Positions 34,357 through 45,263 of a DNA stretch of 64,000 nt are shown piece after piece (the first letter of the stretch is position 1; every line of letters starts with the position of its first letter). The DNA is from an uncultured Clostridium sp. (lineage in GTDB: Bacteria; Bacillota; Clostridia; Clostridiales; Clostridiaceae): contig CAKVEW010000016.1 in NCBI GenBank assembly GCA_934746015.1, positions 1 through 64,000 on the forward strand, given 5' to 3'. Both the position numbers and the translations under genes were made by a program. The notes under the pieces are model-generated. The model worked only from the letters and a program-made list of their open reading frames with translations, was not told where the DNA came from and did no database searches.

Positions 34357-34768
34357 CTTTTAAAAACCAATCCTTTAAAATCTCATCCTCTGTGAATTCA
34401 TCAGTTGATAAGTCATTTATCTCTTCATATTCTTCAGGGGCAACAACACTGGTGGCAACTGCTCTTGCAAGCATCAGTTCCCTTATATTTTTCGTCTGCA
34501 TATACACTTCATGCCTTACACTTTGAGCAAGGATTTCATTCTGAAAATCCTCTTCTGATATTTCATTTTCATTATCCTTTAAATTAAGAGTTACATAATA
34601 GTAATTGCCATCTGCATCTAAATGTATATAAGCATTGTCTGTAAAATTATATGCTGCTTTAATCAAAGCAACTTTTGAATATAATTCCCTGTTAAACTTC
34701 ATCTGCTTCATTGCCATATCACTCCATTTTTCAGCAATTTCTTTAGATTTCGTATATATTTCAATCAT
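34349..34768 (-). CDS. hxsD: His-Xaa-Ser system protein HxsD
   Basis: 139 residues. The core, about 28-105, has the HxsD pattern as I recall it: ALIKAAYNFTDNAYIHLD, a beta strand YYYVTLNLK, then EDFQNEILAQSVRHEVYMQT and IRELMLARAVATSV. An acidic tail of ~30 residues follows. HxsD is small, lacks catalytic motifs and is always found with the two radical SAM maturases, so a peptide-chaperone or adaptor role is likely. First gene of the operon; GGGAG precedes the ATG, with a consensus promoter 38 bases upstream. Confidence 0.83.
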   Translation of the reverse strand: MIEIYTKSKEIAEKWSDMAMKQMKFNRELYSKVALIKAAYNFTDNAYIHLDADGNYYYVTLNLKDNENEISEEDFQNEILAQSVRHEVYMQTKNIRELMLARAVATSVVAPEEYEEINDLSTDEFTEDEILKDWFLKDE

Positions 34769-34805
34769 TTTTCTCCCAAAATAACTATTAAAATTCCTTT
34801 CTTAT

Positions 34806-34834
34806 ATTATAATATTACATGGGAAAAATATCAA
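34806..34834 (-). promoter_or_regulatory. Sigma-A type promoter of the Hxs operon
   Basis: On the minus strand TTGATA, 17 bases, TATAAT: a near-consensus vegetative promoter, 38 bases before the hxsD start codon. Strong housekeeping elements suggest the operon is expressed unless repressed. No obvious operator was seen. Confidence 0.7.
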
Positions 34835-34875
34835 ATTTTGCACTACATCAATTTCTTATAATTTTTTATATTCCA

Positions 34876-36468
34876 TTATTTTTCACTGATTTCATTTTCT
34901 GCTTTACTACAACTACACATACCCAAAACAATTCCAATAACAGGGAAAAACAGAACACTATTAAAATAAAAATATCTAAAGCTAGGACCACTTAGTAAGC
35001 ACATAGTTAATAAATCATATGCAATAATAGGAGTTATAAAAATAATACTTTTATATTTCCTTTTTACAAAGGCAATCCAATTTAACAGTATAAATATTAC
35101 TATTTCAAATCCAATATTCCAGAAAATAGCTGAGCTTAATATATTCTTTTGGGATTGTTCTATTGACTGTTCAATATTATAGAATGGTTTAAATTTTGCC
35201 TCTTCTATTCCATACTCATTGTCCTCAATATAAACCCATGGACTCCAATAAGAAGGCCCTATAATTTGCCAGATCATCCTAGTATTTTCACGTATGGATT
35301 CATATGATGTCTGAGGACAACTAATAACAGTTTCATATGTCAAAGCTATTATCTCTGCCAAGCTATTATCCTTCAATAATTCTATTCCACCAAACTCCCA
35401 CTTACAGGAATCCCATTCTCCTACAAAATACAATCTTTTCCATTCACTATATTGAGCAATTTCTTCCAAAAAGTCCTTCACATCATTTGGAGTATTCTCA
35501 TAATCATTTATATATGAATTAACCATAATTGCCATAGGAACCCCTACCATTTCACCAACCACATTACTATGTTGTTCCACTTTGAAAGTAGAAAATAAAA
35601 CCCCTTCTATAATCATTAAGAGTAATAGTGAAATCATAATAACTGATATGAAATACTTATAATATTTTCTATAAGTAATTATTCCAATAATAACTACTGG
35701 TATTGATAAAAAAATGGCATTATGTCTAATTAATGATAATGATGTAAATGCCAAAACCAATAAAAACATATTTGCTATCCTAGTTATCCATTTTCCTTTA
35801 CTAAGATAAATTTTATATATCATTAGCCAAATCCAGATTATCACAATTGAAAAAGGAACATCTTTTATCAAACAAACATTATTCATTCCAATTGCCGGGT
35901 TAATTGCAACCACAATTGAAGAAATAATTATAAACCATTTATTAATACCATTTTTATAAAGTTCCCTGAATAAATAAGCTAGTGAAAACGCAAATACTAC
36001 TAATTGTACAAAAATACAAAAGGCTAAACTATCACTAAACTTGCTTAAAATCCAATACAAAAGTGTTGTTAATACTGGATGCCAATTATTTAATTGTTGC
36101 TTCCCATGAATCTGATCCCACTGTCCCAAAGCATCCAAATTAAATCCACCAGGATAATATGCCATCCAGTATATAATTTGTCCAATAAGTATTATCACAA
36201 AAGATATTATAAATACAGCAAATATATTTTTATTATTCTTCTCAATAATTTCTATTCTAATCCCCTCTATTTTTTCATATAGAAGGCAAAACAATATTAA
36301 AATTAAAACACAGAATATAGGAATAAGCCACAAAAATGTAGGACTATCCCATATATGTAGGTATATCATTGTTCCCAAAATCAAAGTTTCTATAATAAAT
36401 ATAGTAAGAAAATATTTGTCTTTATTTATCAGATTATTTTTCAATATATTCTTTATCCTGACTAACAA
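34876..36468 (-). CDS. DUF6020-like polytopic membrane protein (GT-C type)
   Basis: Up to 530 residues with about eleven hydrophobic segments. The extracytoplasmic loop YYPGGFNLDALGQWDQIHG followed by NNWHPVLTTLLYW (about 105-140) is the recognisable signature of DUF6020, thought to be GT-C-like membrane glycosyltransferases. The start is uncertain: the longest frame begins at TTG and overlaps the upstream FAD oxidoreductase by 35 bases; a TTG nine codons later is also possible. It is co-directional with the FAD gene and probably co-transcribed. Polysaccharide or teichoic-acid-like surface modification is a guess from the family. Confidence 0.78.
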   Translation of the reverse strand: MLVRIKNILKNNLINKDKYFLTIFIIETLILGTMIYLHIWDSPTFLWLIPIFCVLILILFCLLYEKIEGIRIEIIEKNNKNIFAVFIISFVIILIGQIIYWMAYYPGGFNLDALGQWDQIHGKQQLNNWHPVLTTLLYWILSKFSDSLAFCIFVQLVVFAFSLAYLFRELYKNGINKWFIIISSIVVAINPAIGMNNVCLIKDVPFSIVIIWIWLMIYKIYLSKGKWITRIANMFLLVLAFTSLSLIRHNAIFLSIPVVIIGIITYRKYYKYFISVIMISLLLLMIIEGVLFSTFKVEQHSNVVGEMVGVPMAIMVNSYINDYENTPNDVKDFLEEIAQYSEWKRLYFVGEWDSCKWEFGGIELLKDNSLAEIIALTYETVISCPQTSYESIRENTRMIWQIIGPSYWSPWVYIEDNEYGIEEAKFKPFYNIEQSIEQSQKNILSSAIFWNIGFEIVIFILLNWIAFVKRKYKSIIFITPIIAYDLLTMCLLSGPSFRYFYFNSVLFFPVIGIVLGMCSCSKAENEISEK

Positions 36469-37864
36469 ACCATATCTTATCCTTTCCTATACCATTTCTC
36501 TTAACCACATCAAATGCATAAAATGCGCTCTCCATTACTTGATCCATATTTCCATAAATATGTCTACCATTACGCCCTACACAATAAAGTCCATCTATTT
36601 TATCAATCCAATTTCTAACTTTTTCAATATCTTTATATCCTGAATCATATATTGGATATGCTTTACTAACTCTATTAATCATATAGTCTTCTATAATTAC
36701 ATCACTTGATACAATTTTGCATATTTTCATTTCAGTAATTGCTAGTTTAAGCCATTCCTTATCTGTCTGGTTCCAAAAACTCTCACCTTCATTGCAATAA
36801 TATTCAACTTGCAGTAATAATCCATCCTCTCTTTTAGGCGCACATTCTGACCAATTGTTTAATATCTGCAATCTTCCAGCCTTTACGGACTTTTCTTGAA
36901 TATAAATCCAGCAATCATCTATATTTTGCTTTAAGCAAATACCTGCGTATTCATATTTCATAAAAAATGAAACCGTAACCATATCTCGGTAATTAAGTTT
37001 ATTAGCTATTTCACTTACACTCTCTGGACTATTATTGATTCCATTGACCAAATCATTTAGTGGCATTGTGGATATAACTAAATCAGCAGATTTATAATTC
37101 ATTTTTCCCTCTTTAATAAATCCAATTTTTTTAGGAGCATTCTCATGGTAAATAATTTCCGTAACATCAGCATTATACTCTATGTGACCCCCTTCTTTTA
37201 TACACAGGTTACATAATGTTTCCCATACCTGTCCAGATCCTAGTGTAGGGTAATTAAAGGAACGAATCATAGACTTTTCTGATTCTCTATCCTTAAAAAA
37301 AAGATCTTTAATAATTGATTTCATAGATAAGCTTTGAATTCGTTGGCTTCCCCAATCAGGCAGTAATGTTGAGGCAGGAACACCCCATAATTTTTTTGTA
37401 TAATCTCTAAAGAACATAGAATATAGTTTTTTCCCAAACCTATTTATGAAAAAATCTTCAAGAGACTCTTCTTTTATCTTATGAAACAAAGAGTATATGT
37501 AACTAGCAACTACTAATATCCCACTTCTAATGCCAATGCAACTAATTAATTGCTTATCTATTTTTAAAGGATAGGAGATTGTTTTATCATCAAATAGTAT
37601 ATGGGACTTTCTTTTCTTTACAAGCATCATATTATCTTCTATTAGTAATACTTCATTCCACAGCTTTTGAACTCTATCATTTTTTGTAAAATAACGATGC
37701 CCTCCTATATCAACTCTATTTCCATTAAACATTATACTTTTTGATAATCCACCAACAGATGACTCTTTTTCAATTATTTTTACTTCATATTCTTTACTTT
37801 TTAATAGTTGATACGCAATTGTCAAACCTGCTGGTCCTGCCCCTATAACAATCACTTTTTTCAC
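36434..37864 (-). CDS. FAD-dependent oxidoreductase (UDP-galactopyranose mutase/protoporphyrinogen-oxidase-like)
   Basis: 476 residues, starting at GTG with GGAGATG upstream. The Rossmann motif VIGAGPAGLTIAYQLL is at about 5-20, followed by VGGLSKS and RVDIGGHRYF, the second FAD signature of the amine-oxidase/UGM-like group. GLYCVGRNGRHIYGNMDQ near the C-terminus is the last FAD contact. Such proteins are often encoded next to glycosyltransferases and DUF6020 proteins in surface-glycan loci. It is the first gene after guaA on the island side. Reaction unknown; a sugar-nucleotide or lipid-linked sugar oxidoreductase is plausible. Confidence 0.85.
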   Translation of the reverse strand: MKKVIVIGAGPAGLTIAYQLLKSKEYEVKIIEKESSVGGLSKSIMFNGNRVDIGGHRYFTKNDRVQKLWNEVLLIEDNMMLVKKRKSHILFDDKTISYPLKIDKQLISCIGIRSGILVVASYIYSLFHKIKEESLEDFFINRFGKKLYSMFFRDYTKKLWGVPASTLLPDWGSQRIQSLSMKSIIKDLFFKDRESEKSMIRSFNYPTLGSGQVWETLCNLCIKEGGHIEYNADVTEIIYHENAPKKIGFIKEGKMNYKSADLVISTMPLNDLVNGINNSPESVSEIANKLNYRDMVTVSFFMKYEYAGICLKQNIDDCWIYIQEKSVKAGRLQILNNWSECAPKREDGLLLQVEYYCNEGESFWNQTDKEWLKLAITEMKICKIVSSDVIIEDYMINRVSKAYPIYDSGYKDIEKVRNWIDKIDGLYCVGRNGRHIYGNMDQVMESAFYAFDVVKRNGIGKDKIWFVSQDKEYIEK

Positions 37865-37947
37865 TTTTACACATCTCCATAAATTGTTTTTTTACTTAAT
37901 TATACCACTTATAAATAATAATATGGATGATGAAAATTTCAAAACAA

Positions 37948-37972
37948 AAAGGACCTTAAAACAAGGACCTTT
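37948..37972 (-). terminator. Terminator of guaA (island-side copy)
   Basis: On the minus strand AAAGGTCCTT and AAGGTCCTTT pair with one T-T mismatch, followed by TTTTG. It lies about 14 bases after the guaA stop. Confidence 0.7.
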
Positions 37973-37985
37973 TGCATATTGTTTA

Positions 37986-39527
37986 TTATTCAAATTCTAT
38001 AGTTGCTGGCGGTTTTCCTGTGCAATCATAAAACACTCTATTTACACCCTTAACTTCATTTACTATTCTAGTTGTTACTTTTCCAAGTACTTTCCATGGA
38101 AGGTCAGCTGATTCTGCTGTCATGAAATCACTTGTTGTTACAGCTCTAAGTGCTACCGCGTAATCATAAGTTCTTTCATCTCCCATTACACCTACTGATC
38201 TCATATTAGTAAGTGCTGCAAAGTATTGACCTATTTCTTTATCAATACCAGCCTTTGCAATTTCTTCTCTATAAATTGCATCTGCTTCTTGAACTATCTT
38301 AACTTTTTCTGCTGTTACTTCACCAATTATACGTATTCCAAGTCCTGGTCCTGGGAACGGTTGTCTGAATACTAATTTTTTAGGTATTCCAAGTTCTAAT
38401 CCTGCTTTACGTACTTCATCTTTAAATAATAATCTTAATGGTTCTATTATTTCTTTAAAATCTACATAGTCTGGAAGTCCTCCAACATTATGATGTGATT
38501 TTATAACTGCTGATTTTCCAAGTCCACTCTCAATTACGTCTGGATAAATAGTTCCTTGTACTAAGAAATCTACAGTTCCTATCTTTTTAGCTTCTTCTTC
38601 AAATACTCTGATGAATTCTTCACCAATTATTTTTCTCTTTTGTTCTGGCTCTTCTATTCCTTTTAATTTTTCATAAAATCTTTCTTGAGCATTTACTCTA
38701 ATAAAGTTTAAGTCATATTGTCCATTTGGTCCAAATACTTCTTCAACTTCATCTCCTTCATTTTTACGAAGTAACCCATGATCAACAAATACACATGTTA
38801 ATTGATTTCCAACTGCCTTTGAAAGTAATACTGCTGCAACTGATGAATCAACACCACCTGATAATGCACATAATACTTTACCATTTCCAACTTTTTTACG
38901 AACTTCTTCAATTGTCTTTTCAACAAATGAATCCATTTTCCAATCTCCAGCACATTTACAAACATTATATAAGAAGTTTGAAATCATCTTAGTTCCTTCT
39001 TGTGTATGCATAACTTCTGGATGATATTGAACTGCATATAGATTTTTTTCTTCACATTCCATAGCAGCCACTGGACATACTGGTGTATTAGCTATTACTT
39101 TAAAACCTTCTGGTGCTTTTTCTATGTAATCTGTATGACTCATCCAACAAATTGTAGATGGTGATACACCTTCAAAAAGCTTAGATTCTACATCTACATT
39201 AACTTTTGTTTTTCCATATTCACTTACAGGTGCTGTAGCAACCTTTCCTCCTAGCATATGTGCCATTAATTGTGAACCATAGCATATTCCAAGGATAGGT
39301 ATTCCAGCCTCAAATAGTGTTTTATCACATAAAGGAGAATCTTCTCCATATACACTATTGGGTCCACCTGTAAATATTATTCCCTTTGGATTCATTTCCT
39401 TTATTTTATCAACACTTAAAGTATGAGGATGAACTTCACAATAAACGCCACACTCTCTAACTCTTCTAGCTATTAATTGATTATATTGACCACCAAAGTC
39501 AATAACTAAAACTAATTCTTTTTTCAT
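37986..39527 (-). CDS. guaA: GMP synthase (glutamine-hydrolysing)
   Basis: 513 residues. The class I glutamine amidotransferase domain has the nucleophile Cys in [15 protein letters not shown] (about 81-95) and the His-Glu pair in [10 protein letters not shown]. The ATP-pyrophosphatase P-loop ALSGGVDSS is near 226, and the dimerisation domain ends KPPATIEFE. It converts XMP to GMP. It follows guaB on the same strand and should share its guanine riboswitch. The last 64 bases may be island-derived: a diverged alternative 3' end of the gene survives at 18423-18516 and shares 33 identical bases with 38050-38082. Confidence 0.97.
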   Translation of the reverse strand: MKKELVLVIDFGGQYNQLIARRVRECGVYCEVHPHTLSVDKIKEMNPKGIIFTGGPNSVYGEDSPLCDKTLFEAGIPILGICYGSQLMAHMLGGKVATAPVSEYGKTKVNVDVESKLFEGVSPSTICWMSHTDYIEKAPEGFKVIANTPVCPVAAMECEEKNLYAVQYHPEVMHTQEGTKMISNFLYNVCKCAGDWKMDSFVEKTIEEVRKKVGNGKVLCALSGGVDSSVAAVLLSKAVGNQLTCVFVDHGLLRKNEGDEVEEVFGPNGQYDLNFIRVNAQERFYEKLKGIEEPEQKRKIIGEEFIRVFEEEAKKIGTVDFLVQGTIYPDVIESGLGKSAVIKSHHNVGGLPDYVDFKEIIEPLRLLFKDEVRKAGLELGIPKKLVFRQPFPGPGLGIRIIGEVTAEKVKIVQEADAIYREEIAKAGIDKEIGQYFAALTNMRSVGVMGDERTYDYAVALRAVTTSDFMTAESADLPWKVLGKVTTRIVNEVKGVNRVFYDCTGKPPATIEFE

Positions 39528-39599
39528 AGGTTACCTCCAACCTTAAATTTTATATCCTGTAATAATTCTATCTTATCCTTTGTTTATTGTCTATTTTTC

Positions 39600-41288
<1,689 letters not shown>

Positions 41289-41363
41289 TCAAAATAATTT
41301 TTTTAATTCATTTTTTCATTAATATGAAATTTAAGATTCATTTTTATCTCTATTTTTATGTAT

Positions 41364-41404
41364 AAAAAAAGACATACTAATCTTCTAAGTGAAGTTAATA
41401 TGCC
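41364..41404 (-). terminator. Riboswitch-controlled terminator upstream of guaB
   Basis: On the minus strand GGCATATTAACTTC and GAAGATTAGTATGTC pair imperfectly and are followed by seven T. It lies between the purine aptamer and guaB, the usual expression platform: ligand binding favours termination. Confidence 0.85.
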
Positions 41405-41443
41405 TAAAAATCTATATTCTAAATATAGATATAGTATATCAAA

Positions 41444-41515
41444 ATCACTCATAGTCGGAAATTTAAGGTTTCCGGTAGATACTCTCTGCCATATTCAGAG
41501 GATATACGAGTAAAC
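41444..41515 (-). ncRNA. Guanine (purine) riboswitch aptamer
   Basis: The minus strand shows the purine aptamer landmarks: ACTCGTATA, AATATGGCAGAG, GTATCTACCGG and CCGACTATGAGTGA, with P1 formed by TTTACTC and GAGTGAT. The specificity base in GACTATG is C, which pairs with guanine; adenine aptamers have U there. It precedes a terminator and guaB, a standard target. The rest of 41277-41711 holds the terminators and AT-rich sequence only. Confidence 0.92.
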
Positions 41516-41659
41516 TTATATGTCTGTTTTTAAATTTATAGATATTATATATCTGACTTATATTATTGTCAATAAATTTGCAATTTTTATTTCAAGTAAA
41601 ATTTATAAATTCATGGCAATAACTTTCATAAATTATATAAAGATAGTTTTATTTATAAG

Positions 41660-41690
41660 AAAAAGGATCACTCTTAGTGACCCTCTTAAA
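41660..41690 (-). terminator. Terminator of the pilus operon
   Basis: AGGGTCACT and AGTGATCCT pair around AAG on the minus strand, followed by TTTTTC, about 20 bases after the VWA gene stop. Confidence 0.8.
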
Positions 41691-41711
41691 AACATTACAT
41701 ATATATAACCT

Positions 41712-44639
41712 TTAGAATAAATCTGGTAATCTTGGACTTGCATCCGTTGATTTTGGTGTAACTATAATAACATCTTTTGAAATATTACTAAACTTAATTT
41801 CATTTTTTAATACTTGTGAACTTCCAAGGTCTTCTTTAACTCTTCCTTGATATATAACTAATATATCTGTATCTGATAGTTGATTGTTTTCTTTAACATT
41901 ATTAATATTAATTTTGAATTTATTATTTCCATTACTTTCTATAGTCCTTGCTATTTCTGTTAAGGTATTGTTACCTGAAGAATCCTTTAAAATCCTATAT
42001 ATTTTGATGTTATTAGTGTCAACAACATTAAAATTGCTATCTACATTTAGATCAAAAGTAGCACTACTTCCCCCTAATGTAAATTTAGAACCAAAGGTAA
42101 CTCTTGAGTCTTGAGCTATTTCAAAATTATCTCCATTATTATTTTCTTGAATTATTAGTTTTCCATCGTCAATTCCGTTATATAATCCATGAATAAGATT
42201 TTTCACATCTTCTTTTACTGTAAATTTTGGAGTTTCTAAATTTACTTTTATATCATTATTAATAATACTTTTATAAGTCATTATATTATCCGACTGTTTA
42301 CCGAAGGTATAATTCCCTGGATTAAGATTATTAGCTTTTACTATGAACTCTATTGTTTTTCTTTCTGCACGGTAATTATTATTTTCAGTTAAATTATATG
42401 TTATTGTTGGAACTTCTATTATCCCTATATTTTCTTTTCCAGGTTCTTTTGATCTAGCAATTCCAGATATCGGCTCAAAATTACTTCCTAAATTTAAATT
42501 AATAATCGGTTTAAATTCATAAGGTTTTGCTGAAGCATAAGAAATTAACTTTTCTCTTACCAAATCCATTCTTGAATTATTTATGCTATTATAATCATTA
42601 TTAATATTAAAAATACTATCAGATTTACCACCTAAATCACTATGAAGCTTATATAGATTCTTATTTAAGTTTTCAGTCTCTAAAGATAAACTTGCTATAT
42701 TATAGCCCTTCTTCTTTATATTATCTGCAACTTGTTTATTATAATTAATATCATTATTAGATATTATTACAATATTCTTTGTAGCTGTAGGTCTAGAATT
42801 TCTTTCCAGTTCTTCATATGCATTAGTTAAAGCTCCACTAATATCCTTTTTGGAAGATTCAAATATATTACCTTCTTGTAAACCATCTACAGTAAGTCTA
42901 ATATCATGATAGTAATTAGTTGAATCATCAAAACTTTTTAAAGATGATACTTTTGTAGTTTCATTATTATTGAAAGTTATAAAAGAAAACTTAGCATTTT
43001 TTTGAGTTTGAAATGGATCTGTTAATTTATTTTTAATCCCATTTTTTATATTCACTAAATTTTCTTGGTTTCTCCCAAGCTCTATAATTACAACAACATC
43101 TATATCTCCAGAATTAGATGAATTATTATAAATAAAGTCCTGAGGTACTATCTCATATTCAATGGTAATTTCTTGATCTTTCTTAATCTCTAAGTCATGT
43201 CCACCTTTTAGTTCAGCTGCTATATTAGGTAATTCATTTGATATTATATCTACATTTATATCTCCATCTGCATCTGAGTTTTCTATTTCATTTTCAAAAA
43301 GATAATTAACTTTTATCTTATCAAAAATCTTTTGATTTTCGCCTACATTATTACCTTTCACAATAAAGCTAAAATCTATTGGAGCTGCATGATATATTGA
43401 TTTTTCTTTACTACTTTGATTATCATCTTTTGTATAAACTATATTATCTATCTTAACTTTATTTCCCACAATGTTAAGATTAAATGATTGATTAAGATTA
43501 ATATCTAATGATACTTCTTTTAACTCATAACTATTTTTTATGTCTTTTGCGATTTGATTAAATATTTCTGTTATTGATCCATTACTTTTTGAAAAGAAAC
43601 CATTTTTTTCTGTAGCCTCTTTAGTTGAAGTTAATCCCCTCATTGTAGTATGGATTTGCTTAAAATATTCTGCACTATTAGAATCTAATCCATATCCTAT
43701 TGAATAAGAATTATATATATTACTGTTTACTATAGTACCAATTTTTTTTGAATAGTTTAATGAATTATTGTCAACTCCACTCCCTAATCCTGCAGTTTTA
43801 GGATTACTTGCATCTATTTTAGTATATTCTTTTTTATTTGTATCTTCTACAGAATAAAATGTAGGAAGACCATCTGTCATAAGAACAATAGTTTTATTTG
43901 AGTTTTTTTCTCCATTTTCAAGCATATAAATAGCTTTTCTAATTCCTTCTCCTGTGTTTGTTCCTCCTAACGGTTCTAAACATTCTATAATATCATTTAA
44001 TTTACTATCATTATTGGGCAAAAAATCTTGACTATATTGTTCATAGTTAATAACTTCATGCTTTCCAAAATCATAACTATCTATAATTTTTTTGCCCAAA
44101 TTTTTATTTGGATTGAAGGTAGCTTCAGTTGAATATGCTACTATACTTATTTTCAAGTTAGAAACATCCTTCATAGTTTCAATAAATGACTTTGCTGCTT
44201 TTTTTAGTTCGTTTATCCTAGTTGTATTATGAGACTGATTAGTTTTATGCTCAACACAATAATTTTCAACCACTTTATGTTTATTTCCCTTATGATTACT
44301 ATCATTGCTTTTATGTTCAGTACAGTAATATCTTTCCCTTTCATTAGTGCATAGCATTCCTATTTCTTTACTCATACTTCCAGAAGTATCTAAAACTAGG
44401 ACTATTTCTTTAGGTTGTGCTGTTGTTTCAAAGTCTTCAGGAACTATTTTCCCTGAAACTAATATATCTTCCCCAACTTTGGCAGGATTCGGTGTTGCCT
44501 TCAAGTCGGTAATTGTAAAACTTGGTTTGGTATTCACATTATTTGCCTTGACCTTTAAACTCTTAAGGGATATTAAAGTTAATATAACAAATAAACTTGC
44601 TATAATACTTATTATCTTAAACTTTCTTTTACTAACCAT
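41712..44639 (-). CDS. Secreted VWA-domain protein, probable type IV pilus tip adhesin
   Basis: 975 residues. A signal peptide (KIISIIASLFVILTLISL) ends near residue 32. A von Willebrand A domain begins near 80: VLVLDTSGSM is the MIDAS DxSxS, with GGTNTGEG and VLMTDGLP supplying the Thr and Asp. Directly after the MIDAS there is an unusual Cys/His-rich insert (YYCTEHKS, then NYCVEHKT, plus an upstream Cys). A second VWA-like fold around 505-670 has lost the MIDAS (VVIIELGRNQ). The C-terminal ~300 residues are beta-rich. No LPXTG anchor is present. It is the last gene of the pilus operon after three minor pilins, the position and domain logic of a PilY1-like tip adhesin. Confidence 0.83.
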   Translation of the reverse strand: MVSKRKFKIISIIASLFVILTLISLKSLKVKANNVNTKPSFTITDLKATPNPAKVGEDILVSGKIVPEDFETTAQPKEIVLVLDTSGSMSKEIGMLCTNERERYYCTEHKSNDSNHKGNKHKVVENYCVEHKTNQSHNTTRINELKKAAKSFIETMKDVSNLKISIVAYSTEATFNPNKNLGKKIIDSYDFGKHEVINYEQYSQDFLPNNDSKLNDIIECLEPLGGTNTGEGIRKAIYMLENGEKNSNKTIVLMTDGLPTFYSVEDTNKKEYTKIDASNPKTAGLGSGVDNNSLNYSKKIGTIVNSNIYNSYSIGYGLDSNSAEYFKQIHTTMRGLTSTKEATEKNGFFSKSNGSITEIFNQIAKDIKNSYELKEVSLDINLNQSFNLNIVGNKVKIDNIVYTKDDNQSSKEKSIYHAAPIDFSFIVKGNNVGENQKIFDKIKVNYLFENEIENSDADGDINVDIISNELPNIAAELKGGHDLEIKKDQEITIEYEIVPQDFIYNNSSNSGDIDVVVIIELGRNQENLVNIKNGIKNKLTDPFQTQKNAKFSFITFNNNETTKVSSLKSFDDSTNYYHDIRLTVDGLQEGNIFESSKKDISGALTNAYEELERNSRPTATKNIVIISNNDINYNKQVADNIKKKGYNIASLSLETENLNKNLYKLHSDLGGKSDSIFNINNDYNSINNSRMDLVREKLISYASAKPYEFKPIINLNLGSNFEPISGIARSKEPGKENIGIIEVPTITYNLTENNNYRAERKTIEFIVKANNLNPGNYTFGKQSDNIMTYKSIINNDIKVNLETPKFTVKEDVKNLIHGLYNGIDDGKLIIQENNNGDNFEIAQDSRVTFGSKFTLGGSSATFDLNVDSNFNVVDTNNIKIYRILKDSSGNNTLTEIARTIESNGNNKFKININNVKENNQLSDTDILVIYQGRVKEDLGSSQVLKNEIKFSNISKDVIIVTPKSTDASPRLPDLF

Positions 44640-44653
44640 TTTATCCCTCCATA

Positions 44654-45250
44654 TTATTTATTCCTAAACTTAACTATGACACTTACTGGCATAGTTACAT
44701 CTGAATATCCTTTTTTCTTATTTAATAATAAAGATATTTCAAGACCTGTTGTATCCTTAAAATTTCCATTTAAATTCATTCTATAATCTAAAGGTCTAAC
44801 TTTAAAATCTGTAACATTAGATGATAATATTTTAGGAAGACTTAGTTCAGAATCTGTAACTTCAGCTCCATCTTTGTTAACTTTCTTTAAAGTTAATTTA
44901 TTATTTCCCTTATCATATATAACTGTAACGTACTCTAATCCCATTTTAAATTTCAATTCAGTAACATCTAACTTTCCATTATCATCAAGTGATCCTTCAA
45001 AATTATATTTATTAGTATCATTAATAATAATATCATTAAGCTTACTTATTCCTTCTGCTTGTGTTCCATATAGAAATAACTCTTTTTGAATTGTTTCTGA
45101 CTCTAATTGAAGATCAGAATTAATTTCTGTTCTAGCTAATGTTTTACTATTACTTAAGAAAAATGTGTACACTACTCCAAGAACTACAACTGTTAAGCTT
45201 AATGTAATTATAAGTTCTAGTACAGTAAAACCCCTTGCCTTTTTTCTCAT
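44654..45250 (-). CDS. Minor pilin, PilW/GspJ-like
   Basis: About 198 residues from the ATG at 45250, chosen because AGAGGTGG precedes it; a longer frame would overlap the upstream gene. The type III signal MRKKARG/FTVLELIITLSL is canonical, with Glu at +5 and a hydrophobic helix continuing to about residue 32. The remainder is a beta-rich globular head (FEGSLDDNGKLDVTELKFKM). Its position after the two other minor pilins and before the VWA protein suggests it belongs to the tip complex. Confidence 0.85.
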   Translation of the reverse strand: MRKKARGFTVLELIITLSLTVVVLGVVYTFFLSNSKTLARTEINSDLQLESETIQKELFLYGTQAEGISKLNDIIINDTNKYNFEGSLDDNGKLDVTELKFKMGLEYVTVIYDKGNNKLTLKKVNKDGAEVTDSELSLPKILSSNVTDFKVRPLDYRMNLNGNFKDTTGLEISLLLNKKKGYSDVTMPVSVIVKFRNK

Positions 45251-45263
45251 AATTCCACCTCTT

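Noticed and set aside
18517..38049. Integrase, relaxase or transposase expected for the guaA island
   Set aside because: Searched all frames by eye for tyrosine or serine recombinase motifs and found none; the island claim rests on the guaA scar only.
41712..44639. Sortase-anchored surface adhesin
   Set aside because: No LPXTG motif, membrane helix or basic tail at the C-terminus; pilus operon context favours a tip protein.
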